DNA of 64,000 nt from Fusibacter tunisiensis (GCF_016908355.1 NZ_JAFBDT010000009.1:18254-82253), one strand, 5' to 3'. Counted from the first letter of the stretch, positions 35,065-45,259 are shown. Numbers and translations are program-made. The notes: generated by a model from the letters alone, not told the origin.

Positions 35065-35622
35065 ATGTATGTAATTGTAGGATTGGGAAATCCGGGGCTA
35101 AAATACTCAGGGACACGGCACAATGTCGGCTTTGAAACTGTGGACAGGCTTGCGGTTCGCCATGGCATAAAAGTAAATAAAATCAAATATAAAGCACTTA
35201 TAGGCGAGGGCATAATAGCGGGGGAGAAAGTTCTGCTTGTAAAACCACAAACCTATATGAATTTAAGTGGTGAGACAGTTCAACAGATTGTGAACTACTA
35301 TCAGCTCCCCTTGTCCAATTTAATTGTCATATACGATGATATCGATACTGATTTCGGAAAACTTAGAATTCGAAAAAAGGGGAGTGCAGGGACACATAAT
35401 GGTATGCGGCATATTATTTATAGCATACAAGAGGATACCTTTCCAAGAATTAGAATCGGAATCGGCAAGTCAGAACGGATTCCGCTTAAAGATTACGTGC
35501 TTCAAAAATTTTCAAAGGAAGAGTTGGTACCGGTTAATGACGTTTTGGAAGATGCTTCAAAGGCTGTAGACGTTATTATAACGGAGGGTATAGATCGGGC
35601 TATGAACGCCTTTAATGGCTAA
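35065..35622 (+). CDS. pth: peptidyl-tRNA hydrolase
   Basis: Releases tRNA from prematurely dropped peptidyl-tRNA. 185 residues from the ATG at 35065 (GAGGAG six bases ahead). IVGLGNPGLKYSGTRHNVGFETVD carries the conserved Asn and catalytic His20-type residues; KPQTYMNLSGE, IYDDIDTDFGKLRIR and GSAGTHNGMRHI are further signatures. The pth-mfd order is conserved in Firmicutes; mfd starts 10 bases later. Confidence 0.95.
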   Translation: MYVIVGLGNPGLKYSGTRHNVGFETVDRLAVRHGIKVNKIKYKALIGEGIIAGEKVLLVKPQTYMNLSGETVQQIVNYYQLPLSNLIVIYDDIDTDFGKLRIRKKGSAGTHNGMRHIIYSIQEDTFPRIRIGIGKSERIPLKDYVLQKFSKEELVPVNDVLEDASKAVDVIITEGIDRAMNAFNG

Positions 35623-35632
35623 TGGAGTAATT

Positions 35633-38600
35633 ATGAATCATAAAGTATTGCGTTTATTTCAACAGTCAACTGAATATGAAACAATTTACAAAGCAATAGA
35701 AGAACATATTTCGCCGGTCTTGATTCATGGGTCGGATTTTTCTGCCATGAAGTGGGTTTTTCATAAACTGGCAAAAGATTTTAACAGGCGTGTGATTTTG
35801 TGTTTTGAAGATGATCATAAAGCCAAGCTGGCTTCCGAAGATGTTCTGGATGCCATCTATTTGCCAAGTCGTGAAATGGTGTGGTTTGACGCTTATGCCC
35901 ATTCGCATCAAGTATCACTCGCACGGATGGAAGCTCTCCTAGAAATGAATCAAAAAGAAAATGGCGTGCTTTATACAGCAATTCATAATTTGGCATATAA
36001 GTACTCTTCTCAAGATAACTGGCTGAATGCATCGATTCATATGACGATGGAAACGGTTTGTTCGGTTGAAACCTTTGTTGGGGATTTGTTTGAATTTGGC
36101 TATGAACGGGTGGATATTGTAGAATCCAAGGGTCAATATAGTGTTCGAGGGGGGATTGTCGATGTTTTTTCACCCATGTGTGAGTTGCCTCATCGAATTG
36201 AGTTTTTTGGGGATGAGGTGGATTCGATTCGGACGTTTGAATTGGCATCGCAGAAATCCATTGATAAAGTCCAGGAAGCATCCTTTTATCCAGTATTGGA
36301 GTTTTTATTAACGTCAACAACTGTTGAAAATACCATACAGAGATTGAAAGGGATTCAATCTCGTTTAAAGTCAGATAAACAGGATAAAATTGATGAAATT
36401 ATCGAACAGTTTGAAACGAGAACTTATGCAGAAAATAGTGATAAGTATTTTTCTTTAATTGATCCAGAAGGGCGATTTTTAGCGGATGTTTTAGACAATC
36501 CCATAATATGCTTGGTTTCAAACAATCAAACCCTAACGCGCTTGGACCAATTTTCTCAGGATTATAGCCGCCAGTTTACAGATTATCTGGAGCGTGGAGA
36601 GGTTGTATCAGAACAGTTTGGCCGTGTATTTACGTTTGAGGAGGTTTTGAGTTTTCTAAAAAAGCGGGATGTTTTGTTAAACGAGTTGTTAATGAAGCGA
36701 ACTGCTTATTTTGAACCCCAGCAGATTATAAAAATGATGTCGCGTGAAATGAACAAGTACTATGGCAAGTATGATCAAGTTGCACAAGATATCCTAAAAT
36801 GGAAAATTAAAGGGTATCGTGTTTTGATTGCTTTAAGTTCTGAAGAACGTATGGCACGATTTTTAAATGCAATGCAAGAACTAGACGTTGTGGTTAACAC
36901 CGAAAAAGAATTTGATGAAATTTTAAGCGGCCAAGCGTTGGCGGTGATTGCATCTGTTCAGCAGGGCTTTTATTTTGATACCTTTAAGGCTGTACTTTTG
37001 ACGGAAAATGAACTTTTAGGTGAAGGCAAGAGAATCGCTGCGCGTAAACAAAGCCGTGGTGGTGTTATAAAAGCTTTTTCCGAACTTGCTGTGGGCGATT
37101 TTGTGGTCCATGAAAATCACGGTGTTGGCCAATATGTCGGCGTCGAGCAGATGAAAATAGACTTAACACGTAAGGATTTTCTAAAAATTCGTTATGCTCA
37201 AAACGACTTTCTATATATTCCGGTTGAAAGTGCGGGCTTGATTCAGAAATATCATGGAACCGACCAGGATAAAATCAAATTAAACCGTTTGGGTGGCGCT
37301 GAGTGGAAACGCACAAAATCACGTGCTAAAAAAGCAATAGAAGATATGACAGATGAACTGATTGAACTTTATGCAGCTCGCAAGGTAAAAAAAGGCTATG
37401 CTTTTTCGGGAGATAATGAATGGCAAAGAGAGTTTGAAGCACTTTTCCCATATCAAGAAACCAACGATCAATTGAAATGTATTGATGAAATTAAGGCGGA
37501 TATGGAAAGGGATCAGCCTATGGAAAGGCTCCTTTGTGGAGATGTTGGATATGGTAAAACAGAAGTTGCGCTTAGGGCTGCATTTAAGGCGGTTCTCGAT
37601 TCGAAACAAGTTGCGATTTTAGTGCCAACAACCATACTTGCCCAGCAACATTACACCAATATCGTCGAGCGGTTTTCAAAATATCCTGCAAATATTCAGA
37701 TGATTTCTCGGTTTAGGACAAAAGCCGAACAAGATAAAATTATTGAGAATATTGGAAAAGGCATAGTGGACGTGGTGGTTGGAACCCATCGAATTTTATC
37801 AAAAGATGTTAAATTTAAAGATTTAGGCCTTTTGATTGTAGATGAAGAACAGCGCTTTGGCGTTAAACATAAAGAAAAGATTAAACAACTTAAAGAAAAT
37901 ATTGACGTATTGACGCTTTCTGCAACACCAATCCCGAGAACACTTCATATGTCGATGATTGGTATTCGGGACATGAGTGTAATTGAAGACCCACCTGAAG
38001 ATAGGTATCCCATTCAAACCTATGTTGTGTCCTATGACGAAAACCTTGTGCGTGAAGCAATTGTAAGGGAGTTAGAACGTGGTGGCCAGGTGTATTTTGT
38101 GCATAACCGAATCTCAGATATCGACAGGGTTGCTGCAAAACTTTCTGAACTTGTGCCAGAAGCAAAAGTTCAATTTGCACATGGTCAAATGAATGAACAT
38201 GTGTTGGAAAAATTAATGGTAGATTTTATGAACAATTCATTCAATGTGTTGGTGTCTACAACTATAATTGAAACTGGGATGGATATCTCAAATGTGAATA
38301 CAATCATCATTAATGATGGCGACAGATTTGGTCTTTCTCAATTGTATCAACTTAGAGGACGTGTTGGGCGGAGCAATCGAATTGCTTACTGCTACATTTT
38401 TTATCAAGAGAACAAGGTACTAAGTGAAGTGGCGGAAAAAAGGTTAAAAGCAATTAAGGAATTTACAGAACTTGGTGCTGGTTTTAAAATTGCAATGCGG
38501 GATCTTGAAATTAGGGGGACTGGAAATGTTCTAGGAACGGCTCAACATGGCCACATGGAGGCTGTTGGATATGACTTGTATGTTAAACTCTTAGAAGAAA

Positions 38601-39112
38601 GTATGTTGCGTAAAAAAGGGCAGGTTGTCAAAGATCGGATTCAAGCAAAAATTGATTTGACACTCAATGCTTACATACCAGACCGCTATATTGGAAACCA
38701 CCAGATGAAAATTGAAATCTATAAAAAAATTGCTGCTATTGATTCCAGAAGTGCGCTGGATGCTGTTTATGAAGAGGTAGAAGACCGGTTTGGAACTGTA
38801 CCTGCATCCGTTTATAACCTCATGTCCATTGCGCTAATCAAGTCACTATGTGAAGAAATGACCATTGAAGAAGTCTCTGAAGAATCAGGGTGGTTTAACC
38901 TTAAATTTGTTGAAGATGCTGAAATTAGTCCGCTTTTCATTAGTAAAGTACTGGAAGCGGATTCGGTGAATGTGAAATTCCTTGCACGGAATCCTGCAGT
39001 TCTCAAAATCAAGATTACAAATAAATTAAGAAATAAAGAACAACAACTTGGAATGCTTGAAAAATTTGTTGAAACCCTATATAGTTTTCATAGTGACTAT
39101 GTTAATATATGA
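35633..39112 (+). CDS. mfd: transcription-repair coupling factor
   Basis: Removes RNA polymerase stalled at DNA damage and recruits UvrA. 1159 residues from the ATG at 35633 (GGAG six bases ahead); an in-frame ATG at 35615 overlaps pth and lacks a site. Domains in the usual order: UvrB-like N-terminus, the polymerase-interacting domain (FVVHENHGVGQYVGVEQM near residue 490), a RecG-like translocase with Walker A GDVGYGKTEVA (about 640) and DEEQRFG, the helicase motif QLRGRVGRS, and the C-terminal regulatory domain (about 1020-1150). Confidence 0.97.
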   Translation: MNHKVLRLFQQSTEYETIYKAIEEHISPVLIHGSDFSAMKWVFHKLAKDFNRRVILCFEDDHKAKLASEDVLDAIYLPSREMVWFDAYAHSHQVSLARMEALLEMNQKENGVLYTAIHNLAYKYSSQDNWLNASIHMTMETVCSVETFVGDLFEFGYERVDIVESKGQYSVRGGIVDVFSPMCELPHRIEFFGDEVDSIRTFELASQKSIDKVQEASFYPVLEFLLTSTTVENTIQRLKGIQSRLKSDKQDKIDEIIEQFETRTYAENSDKYFSLIDPEGRFLADVLDNPIICLVSNNQTLTRLDQFSQDYSRQFTDYLERGEVVSEQFGRVFTFEEVLSFLKKRDVLLNELLMKRTAYFEPQQIIKMMSREMNKYYGKYDQVAQDILKWKIKGYRVLIALSSEERMARFLNAMQELDVVVNTEKEFDEILSGQALAVIASVQQGFYFDTFKAVLLTENELLGEGKRIAARKQSRGGVIKAFSELAVGDFVVHENHGVGQYVGVEQMKIDLTRKDFLKIRYAQNDFLYIPVESAGLIQKYHGTDQDKIKLNRLGGAEWKRTKSRAKKAIEDMTDELIELYAARKVKKGYAFSGDNEWQREFEALFPYQETNDQLKCIDEIKADMERDQPMERLLCGDVGYGKTEVALRAAFKAVLDSKQVAILVPTTILAQQHYTNIVERFSKYPANIQMISRFRTKAEQDKIIENIGKGIVDVVVGTHRILSKDVKFKDLGLLIVDEEQRFGVKHKEKIKQLKENIDVLTLSATPIPRTLHMSMIGIRDMSVIEDPPEDRYPIQTYVVSYDENLVREAIVRELERGGQVYFVHNRISDIDRVAAKLSELVPEAKVQFAHGQMNEHVLEKLMVDFMNNSFNVLVSTTIIETGMDISNVNTIIINDGDRFGLSQLYQLRGRVGRSNRIAYCYIFYQENKVLSEVAEKRLKAIKEFTELGAGFKIAMRDLEIRGTGNVLGTAQHGHMEAVGYDLYVKLLEESMLRKKGQVVKDRIQAKIDLTLNAYIPDRYIGNHQMKIEIYKKIAAIDSRSALDAVYEEVEDRFGTVPASVYNLMSIALIKSLCEEMTIEEVSEESGWFNLKFVEDAEISPLFISKVLEADSVNVKFLARNPAVLKIKITNKLRNKEQQLGMLEKFVETLYSFHSDYVNI

Positions 39113-39151
39113 AGGTATGACAAGATTAGATGAAGAGCAGAGGGGAAATTT

Positions 39152-40174
39152 ATGATTAGACTTAAAAAAATATTTGCAATTGCAACACTCGTTGCAATGC
39201 TGTTCGTAGTAGGTTGTGATGCACAGGGAACAACTCCAGATGATGGGAATGCCCAAAATCCAACACAAGAGAAATTAGATACAACGGATGCCATAGCGGT
39301 AGTAAACGGTGAACTTATCCCAATGTTATCGTTTGATATATCCTATAAAATCCATGAAAAAGCATATAAGGAATCAGGTGGCGAAGCATATTTTGATTCT
39401 AAAGTGGGTGATGAAACCTTAAGAGAGGCCCTTAAACGGGAAGTTGTTGAAACTTTGGTGGAAAACACATTGATTCGTCAATATGTTCAATCAACGGGAT
39501 ATGAAGTAGATCCAGCCGATGTCGATCAGACAATGGCTCAATTTGAAGTGCTTTTATCACAAAACCCTGAAACCAAAGCTTTTTATGAAGAAATTGGCAT
39601 AACAGATGATTACTTAAAAAGTGAGATAAAAATAAGCATTTATCGTGAGGCGTTTGAACGCATGGTCATGGAAAGTGTTGAAAATTCGGAAAAAGAATTA
39701 AGTGACCTATATGCTTCTTATGTGGTATCGGTAAAAGCAAGTCACATTTTGGTTTCGGATTTGGAATTGGCTTCTGATATTAAAGCACAAATTGATGGCG
39801 GAAGCGCCTTTGAAGATTTGGTTGCTGAGTATTCTGAAGATGTAGGGTCTATATCTGATGGGGGAAGTCTTGGATACTTCTCAAGAGGTGATATGTCTGC
39901 CGAGTTTGAATCTGTGGCTTTTTCAATGTCAGTTGGGGAAATCAGTCAACCTGTAGAGACACAGTATGGGTTTCATATTATTAAATTAGAAGACTCTAAA
40001 ACCATTGATGATATGATAGAAGCCGGTGAAGCAGAAGAAAAAATCGACAGTTATAAAAATACCGTGAAAGGATTGCTTTTTGATCAATATAATGAAAAAA
40101 AAGTCAATGCACTTGAATCGGAAGGCGATGTGGTTACTTTTCTTGAAAAAGTGATGACAAGTACTGAAGACTAA
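39152..40174 (+). CDS. PrsA-like lipoprotein peptidyl-prolyl isomerase
   Basis: An extracytoplasmic folding factor. 340 residues: signal peptide with lipobox FVVGC (Cys22), an acidic linker, a SurA-N/trigger-like helical domain (about 45-185) and a parvulin rotamase domain (about 190-295) with VKASHILVSD, FEDLVAEYSED, SDGGSLGYFSRGDMSAEFE and TQYGFHIIKLED. 40 bases after mfd and 73 before the flippase gene. Homologues sit in this same place in some Clostridia. Confidence 0.92.
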   Translation: MIRLKKIFAIATLVAMLFVVGCDAQGTTPDDGNAQNPTQEKLDTTDAIAVVNGELIPMLSFDISYKIHEKAYKESGGEAYFDSKVGDETLREALKREVVETLVENTLIRQYVQSTGYEVDPADVDQTMAQFEVLLSQNPETKAFYEEIGITDDYLKSEIKISIYREAFERMVMESVENSEKELSDLYASYVVSVKASHILVSDLELASDIKAQIDGGSAFEDLVAEYSEDVGSISDGGSLGYFSRGDMSAEFESVAFSMSVGEISQPVETQYGFHIIKLEDSKTIDDMIEAGEAEEKIDSYKNTVKGLLFDQYNEKKVNALESEGDVVTFLEKVMTSTED

Positions 40175-40247
40175 GACGAATGGTTAGAAGTTGCTAAATT
40201 CAAGAGGTCGGTGATAGCTGACATCATTTTGCATATTGGGAGTAATT

Positions 40248-41864
40248 ATGGGTGAAAAGAAAGAGCATGAACAGGCAGCCTCGTTTATAAAAGGGGCTGT
40301 TCTATTAGGTGTAGCAGGTGTGCTGGTGAAAATTCTAGGTGCTTTTTTTAGAATTCCACTTGGCAATTTTCTAGGACCAGAAGGCATGAGCTATTATGTG
40401 AGTGCTTATCCGATGTATAATTTTTTCATAGTGTTGGCAACGGCAGGTTTGCCAACAGCTCTAGCGAAAATCATTTCTGAACAAAGAGCAACTGGACACT
40501 TGGCAGACATAAATCGTACCTTTAAAGCTGGAATGATTCTCATGAGTACAATTGGTCTCGTCGGCGCCATAATTATGTTTTTTGGTGCTGATTTGATTGT
40601 AAAGATCATTAAAAATGAAGGGGCTCTCTATTCCTTTAAGGCCTTGGGACCCGGCATTTTTATTGTTTCTTTGCTCGCTGTCTTTAGGGGATATTTTCAA
40701 GGCCATCAAAATCTAAAACCCTTTGCAATATCGCAATTGGTGGAACAACTTGGACGTGTAATTGTTGGGTATACACTTGCCGTTGTACTTCTAAAATATG
40801 GACAAAACGTTTCTGCAGCTGGTGCAACATTTGGCGCAACTGCAGGGGCTTTAGTTGGATTTATCTATGTATTCTCTGTCTTTATAAAGTTCAAAAAAAG
40901 AAATAATTATCCAAAAGAAAGCCAAGATTCAGAAGCGGTAAAATCAATTTTTAAGCGTATTTTGAAGATTGCAATTCCAATTACAATGGGTGCAGCAGTG
41001 ATGCCGATTATGAACAGTATAGATGTTATGCTTGTTATGAACAGACTCCATGATATTGGTTTAGGTGAAAAGGCCAATGACCTGTATGGGATGTTAAGTG
41101 GTTACGCTGCAACTTTGGTGAATTTACCGCAAGTTGTTACCGCTGCTATCCAGATTAGTATAGTGCCTGCTATTGCGGGACTTTATGTGGCTCAAAATCG
41201 CAAGACACTCCATACAACTATTGAAAGTGGTGTGCGTATGGGTCTTATCATAAGTCTGCCAGCTGCAGCGGGATTGATTGTACTTGCCCAACCGATTATG
41301 GAACTTTTGTATCCAAGACAGATTGAATATGCACAGACGACAGGCTCTATCCTTTCAATTTTAGGATTTACTGTCATTTTCATGGGGCTTTTTCAAGTCA
41401 CAACAGGTATTCTCCAGGGGCTAAGTCTTCAAAATAGACCTGCTATAAATTTGGCTGTAGGTGCGGCTTTTAAAATAGTCTTAACGTATGTATTGGTTGG
41501 GATTCCGGCGTTCAACATATATGGTGCTGCCATTTCAACAGTAACAGCATTTGCGGTTGCAACAACACTTAATATGGTGACGTTAAAAAAACGTGCTGCA
41601 ATTACATTTCCATTTAAGCGCGTTTTACTGAAACCAATGGTATCCACTTTTGTAATGGCTATAGCCGTTTACACACTGTATTCAGGCCTGTCTTTAATTT
41701 CGATTAGCAGAATCAATACGGTTATATCTGTAAGTGTAGGCATTCTGATTTATGGTATTATGTTATTCGCTCTACAGACTTTTGATGATGCTGATTTCGC
41801 TTTAATCCCAGGTGGCAGAAAACTTAAAGCGATTAATCAATGGTTTGTACGCAAGAAAGACTAG
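40248..41864 (+). CDS. SpoVB/MurJ-like polysaccharide (lipid II) flippase, MOP superfamily
   Basis: An integral membrane protein of 538 residues with about 14 predicted helices, typical of SpoVB/YabM/MurJ flippases that move lipid-linked wall precursors. FIKGAVLLGVAGVLVKILGAFFRIPLGN is the family start, LGPEGMSYYVSAYPMYN follows. The ATG at 40248 has GGGAG five bases ahead; a TTG at 40236 is less likely. In Bacillus yabM (SpoVB family) lies in the same position between mfd and mazG. Which lipid carrier it moves cannot be said. Confidence 0.9.
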   Translation: MGEKKEHEQAASFIKGAVLLGVAGVLVKILGAFFRIPLGNFLGPEGMSYYVSAYPMYNFFIVLATAGLPTALAKIISEQRATGHLADINRTFKAGMILMSTIGLVGAIIMFFGADLIVKIIKNEGALYSFKALGPGIFIVSLLAVFRGYFQGHQNLKPFAISQLVEQLGRVIVGYTLAVVLLKYGQNVSAAGATFGATAGALVGFIYVFSVFIKFKKRNNYPKESQDSEAVKSIFKRILKIAIPITMGAAVMPIMNSIDVMLVMNRLHDIGLGEKANDLYGMLSGYAATLVNLPQVVTAAIQISIVPAIAGLYVAQNRKTLHTTIESGVRMGLIISLPAAAGLIVLAQPIMELLYPRQIEYAQTTGSILSILGFTVIFMGLFQVTTGILQGLSLQNRPAINLAVGAAFKIVLTYVLVGIPAFNIYGAAISTVTAFAVATTLNMVTLKKRAAITFPFKRVLLKPMVSTFVMAIAVYTLYSGLSLISISRINTVISVSVGILIYGIMLFALQTFDDADFALIPGGRKLKAINQWFVRKKD

Positions 41865-41874
41865 GAGGCATTAG

Positions 41875-43332
41875 ATGAAGCAAATTACAATAGTTGGATT
41901 AGGGCCGGGAAGTGCAGCTTATTTGACCATGGAAGCTTACGATATTCTGATCAATGCGCCAACGGTCTATCTGAGGACTGAAAAACATCCTATTGTAGAG
42001 ACCTTGGTAGATAAAGGTATGATTTACAAGTCTTTTGATGACTTGTATGAATCTGAAGAAACATTTGATGCCGTTTATGAGCGGATTGTTGAAGCAATTT
42101 TGGAATTGGGCGAGCATCAAGATGTTGTTTATGCTGTTCCGGGGAATCCGTTTGTGGCTGAAAGAACCGTTTCTATACTGTTGGACCATTTAGAAAAAGA
42201 AAACGCATCTTATAAAATTGTACATGGCACAAGTTTTTTGGATGCGATTATTACAACTTTGCAGTATGATCCTGTGAATGGGTTGTCTATATCGGATGCA
42301 CTTTCAATAGATCGGGAACGTATTGACACACACCACGATAGCCTTTGGATACAAGTCTACGATAAGGGAATTGCCTCTCAACTTAAGTTAAAGCTGATGG
42401 ATTATTTTGAAGATACGCATGAAGTTCGAATTATAAGAGCGGCAGGAATTCCAGAGATGGAAACCATTTTGACAGTTCCTATATGGGAAATGGACCACCA
42501 TGCGGTGGTATATGACCACTTAACCAGTGTTTTTGTACCTAGGTCCACGCAAGCCTCTTATGACCTTGAAGATTTGATAACGATTATGAGGCAACTCAGG
42601 TCAGATGAAGGATGTCCATGGGACAGGGAACAAACGCATGAATCTTTGACCCCTTATTTAGTTGAAGAAGCTTACGAAGTTAAGCACGCGGTTTTTTATG
42701 AAGATGATGATGCTGTTGTGGACGAACTTGGAGATGTATTGCTTCAAGTTGTTTTTCACACAACAATTGCTGAAGAAGAAGGGTATTATTCCATTCGGGA
42801 TGTTATTAGAGCTGTATGCGAGAAAATGATTCGAAGACATCCGCATGTTTTCGGAGATGTTAAGGTCCAAGATTCTCAAGAAGTGCTAAAAAATTGGCAA
42901 GTGATTAAAGCAGATGAGAAAGCTCAAAAATCTGTTGTTGAAACAATGCGCGGTGTTTCTTCCAGTTTACCGGCCTTGATTCGGAGTCCGAAAGTTCAAA
43001 AGAAGGCTTCGGAGCTTGGGTTTGATTGGCCTGATCTTGATGGTATTTTTGACAAGATAGATGAAGAGATAGCAGAGTTGCGTGAAGCTATTGCGTCAAA
43101 TGATGCGTCTCATATATATGAAGAATTTGGAGATTTACTTTTGATTTTGACAAACTTGGCCAGACGGTTAAAGTTGGATGCTGAACTGGCACTTAATGAC
43201 GCTGTGGATAAATTCATAGGTCGTTTTGAAGTTGTAGAAAATGAAATGAGGCGTATCAATAAGCCTCTGGGCCCTGAATTTATAAGTGATATGGCGTTTT
43301 TTTGGGAAAAGTCAAAAAATACTGCAGAATGA
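41875..43332 (+). CDS. mazG: tetrapyrrole methylase-MazG fusion (YabN type NTP pyrophosphohydrolase)
   Basis: A 485-residue two-domain protein. The N-terminal part (about 1-215) resembles tetrapyrrole (S-adenosylmethionine-dependent corrin/porphyrin) methylases (ITIVGLGPGSAAYLT, YAVPGNPFVAERTV); the C-terminal part (about 225-480) is a MazG nucleotide pyrophosphohydrolase with LRSDEGCPWDREQTHESL, EEAYEV and DELGDVLLQVVFH, whose Glu and Asp residues bind Mg2+. The fusion is standard in Firmicutes and cleans up odd nucleotides; the methylase half has no proven substrate. It lies 10 bases after the flippase gene. Confidence 0.95.
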   Translation: MKQITIVGLGPGSAAYLTMEAYDILINAPTVYLRTEKHPIVETLVDKGMIYKSFDDLYESEETFDAVYERIVEAILELGEHQDVVYAVPGNPFVAERTVSILLDHLEKENASYKIVHGTSFLDAIITTLQYDPVNGLSISDALSIDRERIDTHHDSLWIQVYDKGIASQLKLKLMDYFEDTHEVRIIRAAGIPEMETILTVPIWEMDHHAVVYDHLTSVFVPRSTQASYDLEDLITIMRQLRSDEGCPWDREQTHESLTPYLVEEAYEVKHAVFYEDDDAVVDELGDVLLQVVFHTTIAEEEGYYSIRDVIRAVCEKMIRRHPHVFGDVKVQDSQEVLKNWQVIKADEKAQKSVVETMRGVSSSLPALIRSPKVQKKASELGFDWPDLDGIFDKIDEEIAELREAIASNDASHIYEEFGDLLLILTNLARRLKLDAELALNDAVDKFIGRFEVVENEMRRINKPLGPEFISDMAFFWEKSKNTAE

Positions 43333-43354
43333 GCAAAAAAATCTATAAAACCTA

Positions 43355-43383
43355 TTGTAAAACTTGAAATTTCAACGTATACT
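43355..43383 (+). promoter_or_regulatory. promoter of hup
   Basis: TTGTAA (43355-43360), 17 bp, TATACT (43378-43383), about 45 bp before the hup start. Confidence 0.6.
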
Positions 43384-43426
43384 AGTAATAGTTAAAACAA
43401 CTTAATAATTTAGAGGAGGTTTTGTT

Positions 43427-43705
43427 GTGAATAAAGCTGAATTGGTAGCAAGCATGGCTGAAAAGTCTGGATTGACAAAAAAAGATGCTGAATTGGCATT
43501 AAACGCTTTTATGAAAAGTGTTGAAGAAGAATTGACTAAGAGTGGTAAAGTTCAACTTGTTGGATTTGGTACTTTTGATGTCAGAGAAAGAAAAGAAAGA
43601 ACTGGAAGAAACCCAAGAAATCCTAAAGAAACAATTAATATTCCAGCTTCTAAAGCACCTGTATTTAAAGCAGGAAAAGCATTAAAAGAAACTGTAAACA
43701 AATAA
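43427..43705 (+). CDS. hup: HU family DNA-binding protein
   Basis: A nucleoid protein that bends and compacts DNA. 92 residues from a GTG with AGAGGAGG ahead; MNKAELVASMAEKSGLTKKDAE at the start, GFGTFDVRERKERTGRNPRNP in the beta arm with the intercalating Pro, and KAPVFKAGKALKE at the end: a normal HU. It has its own promoter and terminator within the conserved mazG-hup-rqcP segment. Confidence 0.97.
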   Translation: MNKAELVASMAEKSGLTKKDAELALNAFMKSVEEELTKSGKVQLVGFGTFDVRERKERTGRNPRNPKETINIPASKAPVFKAGKALKETVNK

Positions 43706-43707
43706 TG

Positions 43708-43735
43708 AAAAAAGCAGCTTTGCTGCTTTTTTTTC
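43708..43735 (+). terminator. terminator of hup
   Basis: AAAAAAGCAGC (43708-43718) with GCTGCTTTTTT (43722-43732), TTT loop, T-run. Confidence 0.88.
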
Positions 43736-43750
43736 TAAATGGAGGCAATT

Positions 43751-43996
43751 ATGCGCATTGATAAATACTTAAAAAATGCGAGATTAATAAAAAGACGCAC
43801 CATTGCCAAAGAAGCTTGTGAACAGGGAAAAATTACAATTAATGACAAACTGGCTAAACCGGGTTCTGAAGTGGCAATAGGAGATCAAATAACCATGAGC
43901 TTAGGGTCTAAAACCATTGCGGTAAAAGTTACTGGACTTGAAGAGCATGTGACAAAAGAGAGCGCAAAAGACTTATATGAAATGATATCTGAATAG
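43751..43996 (+). CDS. rqcP: S4-domain ribosome quality control factor RqcP
   Basis: A small S4 RNA-binding protein (YabO/RqcP in Bacillus) that helps RqcH add alanine tails on stalled 50S subunits. 81 residues from the ATG at 43751 (GGAGG five bases ahead). MRIDKYLKNARLIKRRTIAKEACEQG is the S4 motif; KITINDKLAKPGSEVAIGD completes it. Its position after hup and before divIC equals the Bacillus order, except that yabP and yabQ are missing between rqcP and divIC. Confidence 0.9.
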   Translation: MRIDKYLKNARLIKRRTIAKEACEQGKITINDKLAKPGSEVAIGDQITMSLGSKTIAVKVTGLEEHVTKESAKDLYEMISE

Positions 43997-44019
43997 ATTT
44001 TCTTTGAAAGGTGGGTTTT

Positions 44020-44328
44020 ATGAGAAGGGTCAAAGCTTTTTTAAAACGCAATAAAATCCTGATTTTGGTCATGATAGCGGTGGGGGTTTATTATGGTTAT
44101 ACACATGTTATTACTGAACAAAAACTTTCAGAGTATCATGCAACTGAATCTGAACTTATGCAAGAAATCGAATCTTTAGAGCGAGAATTAAACCGACTTG
44201 AAGATGCCTATGCCTACGCTCAAAACCCGGAAGCGATAGAAAGGCTTGCCCGTGAAAAGCTTAAAATGGTGATGCCCAATGAAGTGATTTACATCATTCG
44301 GGAAAATGAGGAGAAAGAAGATGACTAA
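44020..44328 (+). CDS. divIC: septum formation initiator DivIC/FtsB family
   Basis: A bitopic cell-division protein. 102 residues from the ATG at 44020 (AAGGTGGG four bases ahead): a short basic cytosolic tail, one membrane helix (about 13-31) and a coiled coil (about 38-70) with heptad Leu/Glu, ending in the family's YAYAQNPEAIERLAREKLKMVMPNE. It overlaps the ppx start by 8 bases. Confidence 0.9.
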   Translation: MRRVKAFLKRNKILILVMIAVGVYYGYTHVITEQKLSEYHATESELMQEIESLERELNRLEDAYAYAQNPEAIERLAREKLKMVMPNEVIYIIRENEEKEDD

Positions 44329-45259
44329 AAATGGAAAATTTGGCGTCGTTGATATGGGGACCAATTCGGTTCGGTTGCTTCTCTGTCATTTAGAGGAAGG
44401 CCGTTTTCAATCGGTAGATAAACAGGTTAAAATGACGCGCCTCGGAAAAGGGGTTAATGAGACGGGCAAACTAGATGAAGAACGTGTGATTGAGACGGTA
44501 GAAGTTGTCAAAACATTTTTACGAGACGCTCAAAAATATGGTGTTTTAGATTTTTATGTCATGGCAACAAGCGCAGTGAGGGATGCTTCAAATGCTAATG
44601 AGTTGAAGCAATTGTTGAAACGGGAAACTGGCCTTGAAATTGATGTGATTTCTGGACAAGACGAAGCGATCGTTGGATTTCAAGGGGTACTTGCTGGACG
44701 ACCTAATTCAAATCAAAGGGTGTTGGTAATTGATATTGGCGGCGGTTCAACTGAACTTATTGTGGGAGATGCATCCGGTATTTTGTTTAGCACCAGCATT
44801 GATGCAGGTGCTGTTCGCATGACAGGTGCTTTTTTAAGTCAAGATCCTGTAGACGCCTTAGAGAAAACGGAAATGTTTCAGGCAATTCAGTTGCTTTTTG
44901 ATCCTGCACTTAACCAAGTTAAAGCATTGAATCCTAGTGTGGCTATAGGGATTGGTGGAACAGCAGCAACGTTTGCTGCAATGGACCTTGAAATGGTAAG
45001 TTATAGCCGAGAAAAAATTCATGGCAGATCTGTTTTAACCGATAAGGTACAAGGCCTTATTGAGACCTTGGAAAGAAACTCGATTGAAGAGAGAAAAAAA
45101 ATTCCAGGACTTGAGCCAAAGCGGGCTGATATTATATATGCCGGGGGCTGTATTCTGAAATATATTCTGGATGCATTGGCTTTCGAAGCCTATGAATTTA
45201 GTGATTTTGATAATCTAGAAGGTTATTTGTACACGCAATTAAAAACCCATAAAAAATGA
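44321..45259 (+). CDS. Ppx/GppA family exopolyphosphatase
   Basis: Hydrolyses polyphosphate or pppGpp; the two activities cannot be told apart by sequence. 312 residues from the ATG at 44321 (GAGGAGAAAGAAG ahead; another ATG at 44306 lies further inside divIC). VVDMGTNSVRLLL (phosphate 1), TSAVRDASN, VIDIGGGSTELIVG (phosphate 2), and AIGIGGTAATFAAM are the ASKHA motifs. It lacks the extra C-terminal HD domain of long Ppx enzymes. Bacillus has no ppx here, so the gene fills the spot usually held by yabR/spoIIE. Confidence 0.9.
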   Translation: MTKNGKFGVVDMGTNSVRLLLCHLEEGRFQSVDKQVKMTRLGKGVNETGKLDEERVIETVEVVKTFLRDAQKYGVLDFYVMATSAVRDASNANELKQLLKRETGLEIDVISGQDEAIVGFQGVLAGRPNSNQRVLVIDIGGGSTELIVGDASGILFSTSIDAGAVRMTGAFLSQDPVDALEKTEMFQAIQLLFDPALNQVKALNPSVAIGIGGTAATFAAMDLEMVSYSREKIHGRSVLTDKVQGLIETLERNSIEERKKIPGLEPKRADIIYAGGCILKYILDALAFEAYEFSDFDNLEGYLYTQLKTHKK